From Clostridium sp. Marseille-P299 (lineage in GTDB: Bacteria; Bacillota; Clostridia; Lachnospirales; Lachnospiraceae): DNA of 64,000 nt. The stretch covers positions 2,232,001 to 2,296,000 of the forward strand of contig NZ_FJVE01000007.1 of NCBI RefSeq assembly GCF_900078195.1, given 5' to 3'. Positions within the stretch are counted from its first letter, which is position 1. Each line of letters starts with the position of its first letter. The translations under genes were made by a program, and so were the position numbers. Shown here piece after piece: positions 17,018 through 25,663 of this stretch. Below the pieces are notes generated by a model. That model ran no database searches and was not told the origin of the DNA. It saw only the letters and a list, made by a program, of their open reading frames with translations.

Positions 17018-17380
17018 TCAAATAACTTTGATAATTAGCCATAAAATCAATATCCAAATCAGAACGATAGGAAGTGCATAGTACCATGTCTTAGTACTTC
17101 CTTTTAGCCACAGATGCTCTGCTTGTTTACGATTTTTTTACCATACTTCTTTAGGAATAAGTTTAATAGTAAATGCCACTAATACAGGTAATAAAATCAC
17201 ATCGTCTACGTATCCTAAAACTGGTATAAAATCAGGAATTAGGTCAATTGGAGATAAAGCATATCCAACCGTTATACCCGCTAAAATCCTTGCAATTATT
17301 GGTGTATCCTTATCCTTTAAAGACAAAAAAATTGTTGGAATATCTGACTTTAGCTTTTTAGCTCTTTCTTTAAAATTCAT
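17018..17380 (-). pseudogene. DUF1232 (YkvA-like) membrane protein interrupted by one in-frame stop
   Basis: The first 80 codons (17138-17380) encode a DUF1232 domain, with the signature YALSPIDLIPDFIPVLGYVDD near residues 39-59. They end at TAA after IPKEVW. The same frame then continues for 39 codons (KNRKQAEHLWLKGS, then TWYYALPIVLIWILILWLII) to a TGA at 17018. That extension is a plausible normal C-terminus, since many Firmicute members have a charged linker and a final membrane helix. One change, GAA to TAA, explains the break. A shorter functional protein ending at 17138 remains possible. GGGAGACAAGT precedes the ATG. Confidence 0.75.
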
Positions 17381-17609
17381 ACTTGTCTCCCTGCAAATTC
17401 TAATTAATAGATTTCGCTATTTCCCCTTGATTTACAAGTCTTTCAAGACCTCAAAAATAAAATTTTATATCATTTAAATATCTAATCAAACTCTAATATA
17501 CCTACAGGCAAGCAGATTATATCATGTGTCTTTATAAGTTATCAACTCAAACATTTATTTATTTTAAAGAATACTAAAGAAAGAGCCATTGCTAATGACT
17601 TAGATTAAA

Positions 17610-17659
17610 ATAAAAAAGCAGACACAGACTTCATCTTTTTAGAAGATGTATCTGTGTCT
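17610..17659 (-). terminator. Hairpin terminator downstream of the CAP-domain gene
   Basis: AGACACAGA and TCTGTGTCT enclose an inner ATCTT/AAGAT stem. On the minus strand the hairpin is followed by a T-rich tail (GCTTTTTTATTTT). The rest of 17381-17755 contains only this and the hairpin at 17672; no gene seen. Confidence 0.75.
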
Positions 17660-17671
17660 TCAAAACTATTT

Positions 17672-17720
17672 AACTTGAAAACAGCAGAAATCCCATTAAA
17701 TTTCTGCTATTTTTCAAGTT
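17672..17720 (-). terminator. Second hairpin after the CAP-domain gene
   Basis: Long inverted repeat: AACTTGAAAA plus AGCAGAAAT pair with ATTTCTGCT plus TTTTTCAAGTT around an 8-nt loop. It is 36 bp past the stop codon at 17756 and could end the transcript or protect its 3' end. Confidence 0.6.
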
Positions 17721-17755
17721 GAATTTCAAAATTATTTTAAAATATTAATTCTACT

Positions 17756-18529
17756 TTAGTAAGTAAATAACTGCGTCCAGTAATTTGTTCCATTAGAATT
17801 TTGATAATAACCAACACCAATTTTTGTGAATTTTGCATTTAAAATATTCGCTCTATGGCCTTCACTGTTCATCCATCCCTGCATAACTTCTTCAGGTGAT
17901 TTCTGGCCCCATGCAATGTTTTCACCAGCTCCCATAAAGTTTACACCTTGCTCTTTTAATACAGTACTGAAGCTGCTGCCATTTGGTCTAGTGTGTGAAA
18001 ATGATTTTTCGATTTCCTTGGATCTCACAAGTGCGGCCGATTCTACAGACTTATCAATTGTGAGTGGAGAAAGACCATATTTTGCTCTTTCTTCATTTAC
18101 TAATTTCACAACTTGTTCCGCGTAAGATAATTCAGTTTCTGTTCCAGAATTACCGTTTTCTTCTTCTGATTGACCCGGTTTTTCCACATCAGGTACTTCT
18201 ACTTCAGGTTTTTCCACTTCTGGTGCTTCTACTTCAGGTACTTCTACCTCAGGTTTTTCTACTTCGGGTACTTCTATTTCTGTTCCCGGAATTACAACGC
18301 TAGAGAATCCAGGGCATTTTTGCAAATCAATATTATCAAGATTTATTCCATATTCTTTTAATTTATCTTTTATTTCATCCTGACTGTTGCCGCTTATTGT
18401 TATCACCTTGCCATTTAGTTGAGTGCTAAAATCATCAATTGACGCAGCCTGTACTACACTTGGTGTACCTAGCATCGAAACTGTTGCCATTGTAGCCATT
18501 GTTGCCAAAACAATTCTTGTTAATTTCAT
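17756..18529 (-). CDS. Secreted CAP-domain (SCP/PR1, YkwD-like) protein
   Basis: A 257-residue exported protein. The signal peptide ends near PSVVQAA (about residue 29). A short N-terminal domain is followed by a Pro-Glu-Val repeat spacer (units such as VEVPEVEKP, about residues 88-118) and an acidic linker. The C-terminal CAP domain runs from LSYAEQVVKLVNEERAKYGL to the end, with family motifs SHTRPNGSSFSTVL, GAGENIAWG and NSEGHRANIL and the expected His and Glu residues. AAGGAGGATTCTG precedes the ATG. CAP proteins of this kind sit at the cell surface; their molecular activity is unsettled. Confidence 0.9.
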   Translation of the reverse strand: MKLTRIVLATMATMATVSMLGTPSVVQAASIDDFSTQLNGKVITISGNSQDEIKDKLKEYGINLDNIDLQKCPGFSSVVIPGTEIEVPEVEKPEVEVPEVEAPEVEKPEVEVPDVEKPGQSEEENGNSGTETELSYAEQVVKLVNEERAKYGLSPLTIDKSVESAALVRSKEIEKSFSHTRPNGSSFSTVLKEQGVNFMGAGENIAWGQKSPEEVMQGWMNSEGHRANILNAKFTKIGVGYYQNSNGTNYWTQLFTY

Positions 18530-18758
18530 CAGAATCCTCCTTCTTGTTGCATCTTATGTTACAAAATTATTAAAAATGTTACAAATATGTTACAAGATGA
18601 TATTAACATACTATTGGTAGAAGTTAAATAGGTAAAGTCTGGAATCCCTTATATTATAATAGTTTTTTAATCGTTCTTTTGTAAATAAAGAGAATGCTAT
18701 ATAATTGCTCCTTCTTTCTGTAAAAATATGCATTTCTATTTTTATTTCCTCGTAACTG

Positions 18759-18782
18759 AAAAAAGAATGTGCAAGCACATTC
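18759..18782 (-). terminator. Intrinsic terminator of the VTC/DUF4956 operon
   Basis: GAATGTGC, 2-nt loop, GCACATTC, followed on the minus strand by TTTTTTCAG. It lies about 50 bp after the last gene of the operon. The remainder of 18530-18831 shows no convincing gene. Confidence 0.75.
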
Positions 18783-18831
18783 TCTTGGTTATTTATGAGT
18801 GACGAGTGCAGACACATTCACAGTTTGTACT

Positions 18832-19251
18832 CTATACTCTAACCTCCTTTTGACACAAGGCAATTAGATAACATAAGACTCCCGCACATACAAATCCTAT
18901 TCCAACATACCAATAAAGCACAACCAATCGATTACTAGTCCCGTATATCTCTAAAACTCCTTTAAATATACTTCCCACCGTAAGGGTGCCAATCCCAGTG
19001 TTATATAAATTAATAGAAAGTCTTCCTGGAATCCTTCGAAGTCTAAATATTGCCATTCCATAGAAAGGTAGCACGCCTCCAACCAGAGGAAATATAAAGG
19101 CATAAATCATATAAAAGGAGTATACCTCATGGCTAAAGCATTCATAAACAAAGCCGAATATAACACAGAATAAGGATGCTAGAAGATATATAAAACCTTT
19201 CTTTCCCATATTCAAATGTGGATTATTAGTATCCGATATAAACAATGTCAC
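18832..19251 (-). CDS. Four-helix membrane protein, last gene of the VTC operon
   Basis: A 139-residue protein with four predicted membrane helices (GFIYLLASLFCVIFGFVY, YMIYAFIFPLVGGVLPFYGM, a short third, VLYWYVGIGFVCAGVLCYLI). No family recognised. The start is GTG at 19251 with AAAGGAG 5-6 nt upstream. The first 26 bp overlap the end of the phosphodiester glycosidase gene, so translation is probably coupled. Its place suggests a membrane partner for the surface-polymer system. Confidence 0.7.
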   Translation of the reverse strand: MTLFISDTNNPHLNMGKKGFIYLLASLFCVIFGFVYECFSHEVYSFYMIYAFIFPLVGGVLPFYGMAIFRLRRIPGRLSINLYNTGIGTLTVGSIFKGVLEIYGTSNRLVVLYWYVGIGFVCAGVLCYLIALCQKEVRV

Positions 19252-20224
19252 TCACACTCCTTTCCTTGATACTTCGCCCGTTTGTGGTAGGGTTATTTAC
19301 AACCTCTCCATTAAAGTACATGGTAGATGAGCCTCCTCCATCTAGATTATATGCAGTTTCTGCACCTAAACTTTGCATAAATTCAGCAAGTTGATATAGG
19401 CTTAGTCCCTTGCTTTCGTCGGTACGCCCATCAGAAACAACAAAAAGATAGTGCAAATCTCCCACAATACCAATGGCTGTACGAGGATTGCTAGCCTTGG
19501 CCTTTCCAACCTCTTCATTTTCTGATACAGCAATCGCTCCATCTGTTATTAATCCTGGGCCAAAGGAAAGTACTTGTTTGACACCGTCTTCCAATAACTG
19601 TTCGGCAGTAATATCTCCTTCAGTAATAATACCAAGGGTACCATCTTTATAAATCACTAAATCCTCCTGATTTTTTGATGCAGTATTTCTATAAAGAATA
19701 CCATTGCGGATCACATAACCACTCTCTTGCGAACCGTAATAGTCCCCGTTAATCGCCAAGATGGCATTATTGTTCTCTGCCATTACAGAAGTTTTTTCTG
19801 TTACATTTCGTCCATAGGCGTTTTGCGCAAGCGCTGTCTTTAGATATTCCGGAGAAGATACGAGCACATCGGCTACATAAATTGAGGTATCATATTCTCT
19901 GTATTCTGTTAATGTAATGCTAATATTTTCATCAATGTATGAGTTTTCTGAAATAACCTTGTTATCTGTGCTACTATTCGCTGTAAAATCATTCATTTCA
20001 TTCGCTGAAGCATCTTTTGATTCATTAACCATAGAGTCAGTCGATTCATTACCTGCAGAATCAGTAGAATTATAATCTTCTCCCGACTGTTCTTGCTCCA
20101 AAGGGATTCTTGAGTAAACCTTAGTAATCACAAAGGTATCCAGTGCAAGATACACTGTAAAAATAGTTATAAAAATAGAGTAAAAAATAGCCCACGCATA
20201 TTTTTTCTTAAACAATCGTGTCAT
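19226..20224 (-). CDS. Membrane-anchored phosphodiester glycosidase (NAGPA/DUF2233 family)
   Basis: About 332 residues: one N-terminal membrane anchor (YAWAIFYSIFITIFTVYLAL), a Ser/Asn-rich linker, and a C-terminal NAGPA domain. Family motifs are NAILAINGDYYG near residue 160, NPRTAIGIVGD and FVVSDGR, and LDGGGSSTMYFNGEVVNNP near the end. Family members remove sugars linked through phosphodiesters or act in exopolysaccharide metabolism outside the cell. The start was placed at the ATG at 20224 (AGGAG 8 nt upstream). It follows the GT2-GtrA gene by 75 bp and overlaps the next gene. Confidence 0.85.
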   Translation of the reverse strand: MTRLFKKKYAWAIFYSIFITIFTVYLALDTFVITKVYSRIPLEQEQSGEDYNSTDSAGNESTDSMVNESKDASANEMNDFTANSSTDNKVISENSYIDENISITLTEYREYDTSIYVADVLVSSPEYLKTALAQNAYGRNVTEKTSVMAENNNAILAINGDYYGSQESGYVIRNGILYRNTASKNQEDLVIYKDGTLGIITEGDITAEQLLEDGVKQVLSFGPGLITDGAIAVSENEEVGKAKASNPRTAIGIVGDLHYLFVVSDGRTDESKGLSLYQLAEFMQSLGAETAYNLDGGGSSTMYFNGEVVNNPTTNGRSIKERSVSDIVYIGY

Positions 20225-20299
20225 AATCATTTCTCCTATTGAGTTCCTAAATTTCAGAGCATGCATTAATTGTATAGATATTTTTTCTTACTGGAACTT

Positions 20300-21364
20300 T
20301 TACTTTCTACGGAAAATGATACCTCGTTGAATAATCCAGCTAATACCAAAGAAGAAAATTTCTGTACAAATCTTTGCCACATATCGATTTATTCCAAATT
20401 GCTCTACAAAAAGACTCAGCAAAAATGTGTTCCCAATCAGGATTAACACTGCCAGTGCGAAGTATTGCAAGACAGATTTTGTAATATTATTCTTATTCTT
20501 AAATACCAGTTTCCGATTAATCGTATAGTTCACACTTGCACTTACGATCCGAGCGATAATATTTGATAGCCATAAACTATAAATCCCCCATCCTGATGTT
20601 AAGAGAAGCAAAACACTATAAAGAGCATAGTCCACCAAAAAACTTATAAAAGATGACGCAGAAAATTTCAAAATCTCCCGGTATATGCGATAAGAATCTT
20701 GTATCGTATTAAAATGGGATGCCGAGTTTTTATCGATATAGATGGTCTCAATCTCTACTTCACGGATAGGGATTCGCCCACGTGAGCATTCCAATAGGAC
20801 ATTCATTTCATATTCATAACGCTCCCCAGAAATGTTCAGAAATTTTGGAAGTAAGTTGCTATGAAAGGCTCTTAACCCTGTTTGAGTATCATGTACTTTC
20901 ACACCAGTAGATAACCGATATACCAAACGAGTGACTCCATTACCAAACCGACTTCTCATAGGTACATGCTCTTTTAACCTTCGACTTCCCAGCACTAAAG
21001 AGTCTGGATAATTATGTGCCATCTGGCAAATTTTCTTTGCATCATTCACCATGTGTTGACCGTCTGAGTCCATCGTAGTAACGATATACCCTTCACTAAA
21101 GTGCTCCTTTATATATGCAAAACCAGTTTTTAAAGCTCTACCTTTCCCCTTATTATCAGGATGTGTTAGAACAACAGCATACTTAGAACATTGCCGAAAC
21201 ACATCTGCATAGTTTTTTCCACTGCCGTCGTCTACAATTACGACTTCAAATCCAGCCTGCCGGACTTCATAAATCAAATCCGGCAGTTCCTCATCCGGTT
21301 TAAATGCCGGAATCAGTGCAATCCATTTTTCTTCCTTTGGTTTCCCTTCTCTTATTAAATCCAT
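20300..21364 (-). CDS. Glycosyltransferase family 2 fused to a GtrA domain
   Basis: A 354-residue fusion. Residues 1-230 are a GT2 (dolichol-phosphate-mannose-synthase-like) domain, with IALIPAFKPDEELPDLIYEV, VVIVDDGSGKNY and the DXD-type MDSDGQH. Residues 235-354 are a GtrA-type domain of four membrane helices, ending IFFFGISWIIQRGIIFRRK. Such proteins load a sugar onto a polyprenyl phosphate and help flip it outward. The Shine-Dalgarno AGGAA lies inside the last codons of the DUF4353 gene, 3 bp away, so coupling is likely. Candidate donor of the sugar used by this operon. Confidence 0.88.
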   Translation of the reverse strand: MDLIREGKPKEEKWIALIPAFKPDEELPDLIYEVRQAGFEVVIVDDGSGKNYADVFRQCSKYAVVLTHPDNKGKGRALKTGFAYIKEHFSEGYIVTTMDSDGQHMVNDAKKICQMAHNYPDSLVLGSRRLKEHVPMRSRFGNGVTRLVYRLSTGVKVHDTQTGLRAFHSNLLPKFLNISGERYEYEMNVLLECSRGRIPIREVEIETIYIDKNSASHFNTIQDSYRIYREILKFSASSFISFLVDYALYSVLLLLTSGWGIYSLWLSNIIARIVSASVNYTINRKLVFKNKNNITKSVLQYFALAVLILIGNTFLLSLFVEQFGINRYVAKICTEIFFFGISWIIQRGIIFRRK

Positions 21365-21367
21365 TTG

Positions 21368-23263
21368 CTATTTCCTGCCCCCCTGTTTTCGACTTCCCTT
21401 ATTTCCAGGTTGACCACCCATACCACCAGAACCATAAATTAGTGTATCCATTGTAATTTCAGTTTCAAAAGAACCAGCAGTCAACGAGTATACAGACCCC
21501 TCTGTAATCTCCGGACAACTAATGATAACAGAATCAAATGCCTTATCTGCTGTCCATGAAACTAACTCTTTCCCACTACTATCGGTAAGTTTTATTATGC
21601 TTCCAGCCTGTTGTGTGTTAACGGATACCAGCATAGCCCCTTGGGTAGAGGTAGAACTAAAATTCTGCGCCATTTGAGATACTCCAGTTGCCACAAAGAT
21701 ACCGCCAGTAATGTTTGCTTCTGAATCATAGTCTAGTGCAGCGTTTCCACTACTGTCTGGACCAGAAACATAGGTTTCTCCGCCAGATATTGTTACACTA
21801 CCGTTGGCGTCAATACCATCCCCTGAGGCATTTACATATATTTTACCACCTGAAATATTAATATAAGCATTGGCATCAGATGAAAAACGGTCTGCCCCAC
21901 GTCCACCAGTGCCTTGTACTCCACTCTCATCATTTCCACCCGCTGCATTGATTCCATCATCACTTGCTACCAGATTAATTTCACCACCAAGAATATCCAC
22001 ACTCTGCCCTTCTAAACCTTCATAACTTTCAGTAATTTGTATATTACCAGCAGATATCACCAATTTTGAATCAGCATGAGCTCCATCATCCAAAGTGGAA
22101 ATATAGAAGCTTCCGTTATTTACATAGAGGTTGGCATTGGAATGAAGGCCATCATCGGCAGAATCAATAGTAAAGGTTCCCCCATCAATAAATAGGTTCC
22201 CAGCTGCCTTAATTCCTTTCATACTGGTACTATCTGTAGATGTTGTGCTACTAGTAAATTCATTCTTCTCTGTAGTACTATTAGCACTTCCTCCACCAGT
22301 CACAATATTGTACTCCCCATCTTCTACTAGGAGATAATTTTCGGCACTCAGTCCGTCACCTTTTGCAGTAATATTAAAAATTCCATTGGCAACATAAAGA
22401 AAACCAAGAGAAGCATCGTCACTATTTTCTGCGTGAATCCCATCTTTGTCAGAATTGATTGTAAAAGATCCATTGGCAATTCTTACGCTGTCCTTTCCTG
22501 AAATCCCATGGCTTGCTGCCGTAATATCATAAGCTCCACTTGTAATCACTAGATCGTCTTTTGATACTATCCCATGTCCTGCAGCTGCTTGAATCACTAG
22601 TGAACCAGCTCCGTTTAAAGTAATATCAGACTTTGAAAAAATTACAGAATCAATATTGTTATCATCAATTGCCACATAGTTACCGCCATTCGTTAGAATG
22701 TTGCTTGAGTTTGCGGTAGTTGTTACAAATACTTTGTCAGCCTCTTTCACATAGATGGCCGCTGAAGTCTCGTTGGAGATCTTAACTCCATCTAATACAA
22801 TCTGAACTTTATCAGTATCATCTGCCTCTATAACCACCATACCGTTGTCCAAATTACCAGAAAGAATATAGGTACCTTCGTCCATAATCGTGATGATATT
22901 GTCTGAAATCTCTACAGCATTGGAATCACACTGAGCGCTGTCCCCATTTAAGTTGATTAAGGCACTTTCATTTTCCTCATAGCCAATTTCAAAATCTCGA
23001 TTTGAAAACATTTCAGATGTGTCTATGGATGTCTGTGTGATATTAGAATCGGAATCCGAAGTACTGCTGTTCGCAGTACTATTCTCAGTAGTACTATTCC
23101 CCGATGTACTATTCCCTGATGTTCCATTCTCTGACGAACCATTCTCTGAACTATTAATCTCAGCAGTGCTACCCTTAGTTGAACTGTCACCCTCTTTCGT
23201 GCTACATCCAGACACAGCTAGCATTAGCACCAAAAAAAGGACTGATAATTTATGTTTGTGCAT
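21368..23263 (-). CDS. Large DUF4353 (carbohydrate-binding) lipoprotein
   Basis: A 631-residue exported lipoprotein: signal peptide with lipobox AVSGC near residue 20, then an Asn/Ser/Thr/Gly-rich linker (about 25-75) with repeats like SENGTSGNSTSG. The main body has many short beta repeats of the form DGxxITISGG or NGGSFYIS, as expected for a right-handed beta-helix in the DUF4353 family (annotated carbohydrate-binding). The end is Gly/Lys/Arg-rich (GGMGGQPGNKGSRKQGGRK), which could bind a polyanion such as polyphosphate; that is inference. It lies 12 bp after the DUF4956 gene. A paralogue is at 30647. Confidence 0.85.
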   Translation of the reverse strand: MHKHKLSVLFLVLMLAVSGCSTKEGDSSTKGSTAEINSSENGSSENGTSGNSTSGNSTTENSTANSSTSDSDSNITQTSIDTSEMFSNRDFEIGYEENESALINLNGDSAQCDSNAVEISDNIITIMDEGTYILSGNLDNGMVVIEADDTDKVQIVLDGVKISNETSAAIYVKEADKVFVTTTANSSNILTNGGNYVAIDDNNIDSVIFSKSDITLNGAGSLVIQAAAGHGIVSKDDLVITSGAYDITAASHGISGKDSVRIANGSFTINSDKDGIHAENSDDASLGFLYVANGIFNITAKGDGLSAENYLLVEDGEYNIVTGGGSANSTTEKNEFTSSTTSTDSTSMKGIKAAGNLFIDGGTFTIDSADDGLHSNANLYVNNGSFYISTLDDGAHADSKLVISAGNIQITESYEGLEGQSVDILGGEINLVASDDGINAAGGNDESGVQGTGGRGADRFSSDANAYINISGGKIYVNASGDGIDANGSVTISGGETYVSGPDSSGNAALDYDSEANITGGIFVATGVSQMAQNFSSTSTQGAMLVSVNTQQAGSIIKLTDSSGKELVSWTADKAFDSVIISCPEITEGSVYSLTAGSFETEITMDTLIYGSGGMGGQPGNKGSRKQGGRK

Positions 23264-23275
23264 AGTTTTCCTCCT

Positions 23276-23971
23276 TTACAATTCAGATACTGTAGTTTCT
23301 TGTTTAGAAACAGAAATTTCTAGGTTACCATTCCTACAACGGAGTTTATCAATTAGTTCTTTTTCCGAATTTGCATTGTTTAGAGTCAAATTATAGGTTA
23401 GTCGAAAAAGACTCCCCATGTTTGTAGTTTTTACTTGTACAAGTTCCCATGAGGAAGCATAGGATTGTAGCAGTTCCTCAAACACTCCACTATAATCTAG
23501 ATCCTCTGGAATAGTGATGCGTAAGGTCTTATATAAGTTTCCATTTTCCCTAACGCCAAAATCAAAATAACTATAAAGTACGCTAATTCCACTGAGTATG
23601 ATTGCAAATAAGAACGCATATCCTAGATACCCCATACCAGTAATCAAACCGGTACCCATAGCAAGGAAAAGTACTCCAATCTCTTTTGCAGTTCCTGGAA
23701 CTGATCGAAATCGCACCAAACTAAATGCACCAGCAACAGCCACGCCAGTGCCCACATTCCCATTCACCATCATGATGACTACACAGACAACAGTAGGAAG
23801 AATGGCCAATGTGATTACAAAACTTTTCGTATACCGCGTACGGTACATATACATAGCAGCTAATATCAAGCCAATTACCAGAGAGCAACCGATGCAAAGT
23901 AGAAAATCAGATACAGAAATTACTCTGGTCATATCCGTATCAAAAATACCTTTAAATAAAGAATCAAGCAT
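23276..23971 (-). CDS. DUF4956 membrane protein
   Basis: A 231-residue protein with three to four N-terminal membrane helices (FLLCIGCSLVIGLILAAMYMY, FVITLAILPTVVCVVIMMVN, then two more around 85-140) and a cytoplasmic C-terminal domain. The middle motif GNVGTGVAVAGAFSLVRFRS, then TAKEIGVLFLAMGTGLITG, is the DUF4956 hallmark. The gene starts 8 bp inside the end of the VTC gene, so the two are translationally coupled. DUF4956 and VTC-type polymerases are recurrent neighbours in bacteria as I recall. A channel or assembly role for the polymer is a guess. Confidence 0.85.
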   Translation of the reverse strand: MLDSLFKGIFDTDMTRVISVSDFLLCIGCSLVIGLILAAMYMYRTRYTKSFVITLAILPTVVCVVIMMVNGNVGTGVAVAGAFSLVRFRSVPGTAKEIGVLFLAMGTGLITGMGYLGYAFLFAIILSGISVLYSYFDFGVRENGNLYKTLRITIPEDLDYSGVFEELLQSYASSWELVQVKTTNMGSLFRLTYNLTLNNANSEKELIDKLRCRNGNLEISVSKQETTVSEL

Positions 23972-24683
23972 GTAAAAGACCTCCTTGGAAGTTATATTGA
24001 ATTGTTTTTTGGTAGGCGGTTCCGTATTTTGAAAAAGAAATTTTAAAAATATTATTTTTTGACAAATAATTCGACATCCACAAAGGGATTCCTCCTGAAG
24101 TTTTTATTTCCATCAAAGACATTCCTTCGTCTATTAAGGGGGTTCCATAAATACCACTCTCAAAAGACATATCTTTCTGTCTAGAAAGAATATTTTCGTC
24201 AAAAGTAACACGGAAATCACTGCCATCCAGTGAATAAAAAGCCTCTCTATCATAGGAAAGGAATACGGAGGGAGACAGTTTATGATAATAAGCACAAAAA
24301 TAATTAATTTCCTCAGCAATCTGAGATTGAAGTGGCAGTTTTGTACCACTACAAAGGCATTCAATTGCTTGTGCTTGCGGTAGAACTAGCCTACGTTTGT
24401 ATACCACCGACTGATACTTTTTTTTAAGTTCTACGAAAACGGGATCTTCTGCCGTCGACTGTTGATAACTACGCAACCGCAATTTTTCTTTGTACGTAGG
24501 TCGCTCAATCGAACGTCGAACTAACCGGTAAGTATCAGTATCAAAATAGATATTTCGAATGGATACTCTACCATATTTATCTAATTTCATATATTCATCC
24601 ATAACTTTTAAAATGGATGCTTTTTGTTTTTGTGTCAGCAAGTATTTCATCTCATACCGCTTAAAAATCATTTGATAACTCAT
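23964..24683 (-). CDS. VTC-type polyphosphate polymerase domain protein
   Basis: A 239-residue stand-alone VTC domain, the fold of the yeast Vtc4 polyphosphate polymerase (triphosphate tunnel superfamily). The tunnel residues are visible: YEMKYLLT near residue 10, SIRNIYFDTD near 42, the basic ERPTYKEKLRLRSY near 60, FVELKKKYQSVVYKRRL near 80-96, and the metal-binding Glu in SLMEIKTSGGIPLWM near 192. All key Lys/Arg/Glu positions appear kept, so it should be able to make polyphosphate or a related phosphoanhydride from NTP. No membrane helix; DUF4956 presumably tethers it. First gene of the operon. Confidence 0.85.
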   Translation of the reverse strand: MSYQMIFKRYEMKYLLTQKQKASILKVMDEYMKLDKYGRVSIRNIYFDTDTYRLVRRSIERPTYKEKLRLRSYQQSTAEDPVFVELKKKYQSVVYKRRLVLPQAQAIECLCSGTKLPLQSQIAEEINYFCAYYHKLSPSVFLSYDREAFYSLDGSDFRVTFDENILSRQKDMSFESGIYGTPLIDEGMSLMEIKTSGGIPLWMSNYLSKNNIFKISFSKYGTAYQKTIQYNFQGGLLHA

Positions 24684-24988
24684 AATATCTCAGCTCCTTT
24701 TATCCAAAGTATAAAAAGGCAACTCTAACTCAACTTAAAAATAGATGTGAATTTTTTGTGTATTTCAAAAAGAATTGAAGGGTTTAGCTTACTGTGAGAT
24801 GACTTTAACTTTTTGTAGTGATATAATTAAAAATTATAGAAATAAACCACTTATACTTTAGCAAATTTAAATTTCAATTAATGTTCACATGGTATAAAAA
24901 AAGAAAAAGTAAAAGATATAATTATAGAAAATATAAAAGATGTAATAACATGTTCAATTAAATCAACAATAGAATATGGAGGAATCTT
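24684..24988 (+). promoter_or_regulatory. Divergent promoter region between the VTC operon and its two-component system
   Basis: A 305-bp gene-free AT-rich stretch. On the plus strand an extended -10 (TGATATAAT, TATAAT at 24822-24827) could drive the response regulator gene, which would leave a leader of about 155 nt. No -35 of consensus quality and no clear operator repeat was found by eye. Both directions are likely controlled by the adjacent OmpR-type regulator, by analogy. Confidence 0.4.
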
Positions 24989-25663
24989 ATGAGAATTTTA
25001 CTTGCAGAAGATGAAAAATCTTTGTCTAGAGCCGTGCAAACGATTTTAGAAAAAAATCATTACTCGGTTGATGTAGTTTTTGATGGCGCAGAAGCATACA
25101 ATTATTTGCAATCTAGCAATTATGATGGTGTCATTCTTGATATTATGATGCCTAAAATGGATGGGATCACCGTATTAAAAAGAATACGAGAACAAGGAAT
25201 TAAAACACCCGTTCTCATACTAACTGCAAAGTCTGAAGTTGATGACAAGGTTCTTGGTTTAGACAGTGGCGCCAATGATTATCTAACAAAACCTTTTGCT
25301 GCCAAAGAACTTCTAGCCCGTATTCGCGCCATGACTCGAAATCAAACGATACATTCAGATTCTCAATTACATGTTGGAAATATCACTTTAGATAGCGTTT
25401 CCTTTGAACTTTCTTCACCAAGTGGTAGCTTTCGGTTGGCAAATAAAGAATATCAGATGATGGAGCTACTAATGCGAAATCCAAAAAATATGATATCCAC
25501 GGAGCATTTCATGGAACGAATTTGGGGGTTTGACAGCGAGACAGAAATTAAAGTTGTATGGGTGTATATTTCTTATTTGAGAAAAAAATTAGAAGCCCTT
25601 CACGCAGACATCCAAATTAGAGTCACACGCAATATAGGCTATTCTTTGGAGGAAATAAAATGA
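24989..25663 (+). CDS. OmpR/PhoB-family response regulator
   Basis: A 224-residue response regulator. The receiver domain has the acidic pair at EDE (7-9), the phospho-acceptor Asp51 in GVILDIMMPKMDG, and Lys of LTKPFAAKELLAR near 101. The C-terminal winged-helix domain includes ISTEHFMERIWGFDSE and VWVYISYLRKKLEAL, typical of OmpR. TGGAGGAATCTT precedes the ATG. The stop overlaps the kinase start as ATGA. It probably controls the divergent VTC operon. Confidence 0.95.
   Translation: MRILLAEDEKSLSRAVQTILEKNHYSVDVVFDGAEAYNYLQSSNYDGVILDIMMPKMDGITVLKRIREQGIKTPVLILTAKSEVDDKVLGLDSGANDYLTKPFAAKELLARIRAMTRNQTIHSDSQLHVGNITLDSVSFELSSPSGSFRLANKEYQMMELLMRNPKNMISTEHFMERIWGFDSETEIKVVWVYISYLRKKLEALHADIQIRVTRNIGYSLEEIK

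Noticed and set aside
18064..18303. Plus-strand frames with repeated Leu/Phe-rich text opposite the CAP-domain gene
   Set aside because: They are the complement of the Pro-Glu-Val repeat spacer; no ribosome binding site and no domain.
18611..18817. 68-codon minus-strand frame
   Set aside because: It runs through the operon terminator hairpin at 18759-18782 and has no ribosome binding site or family features.
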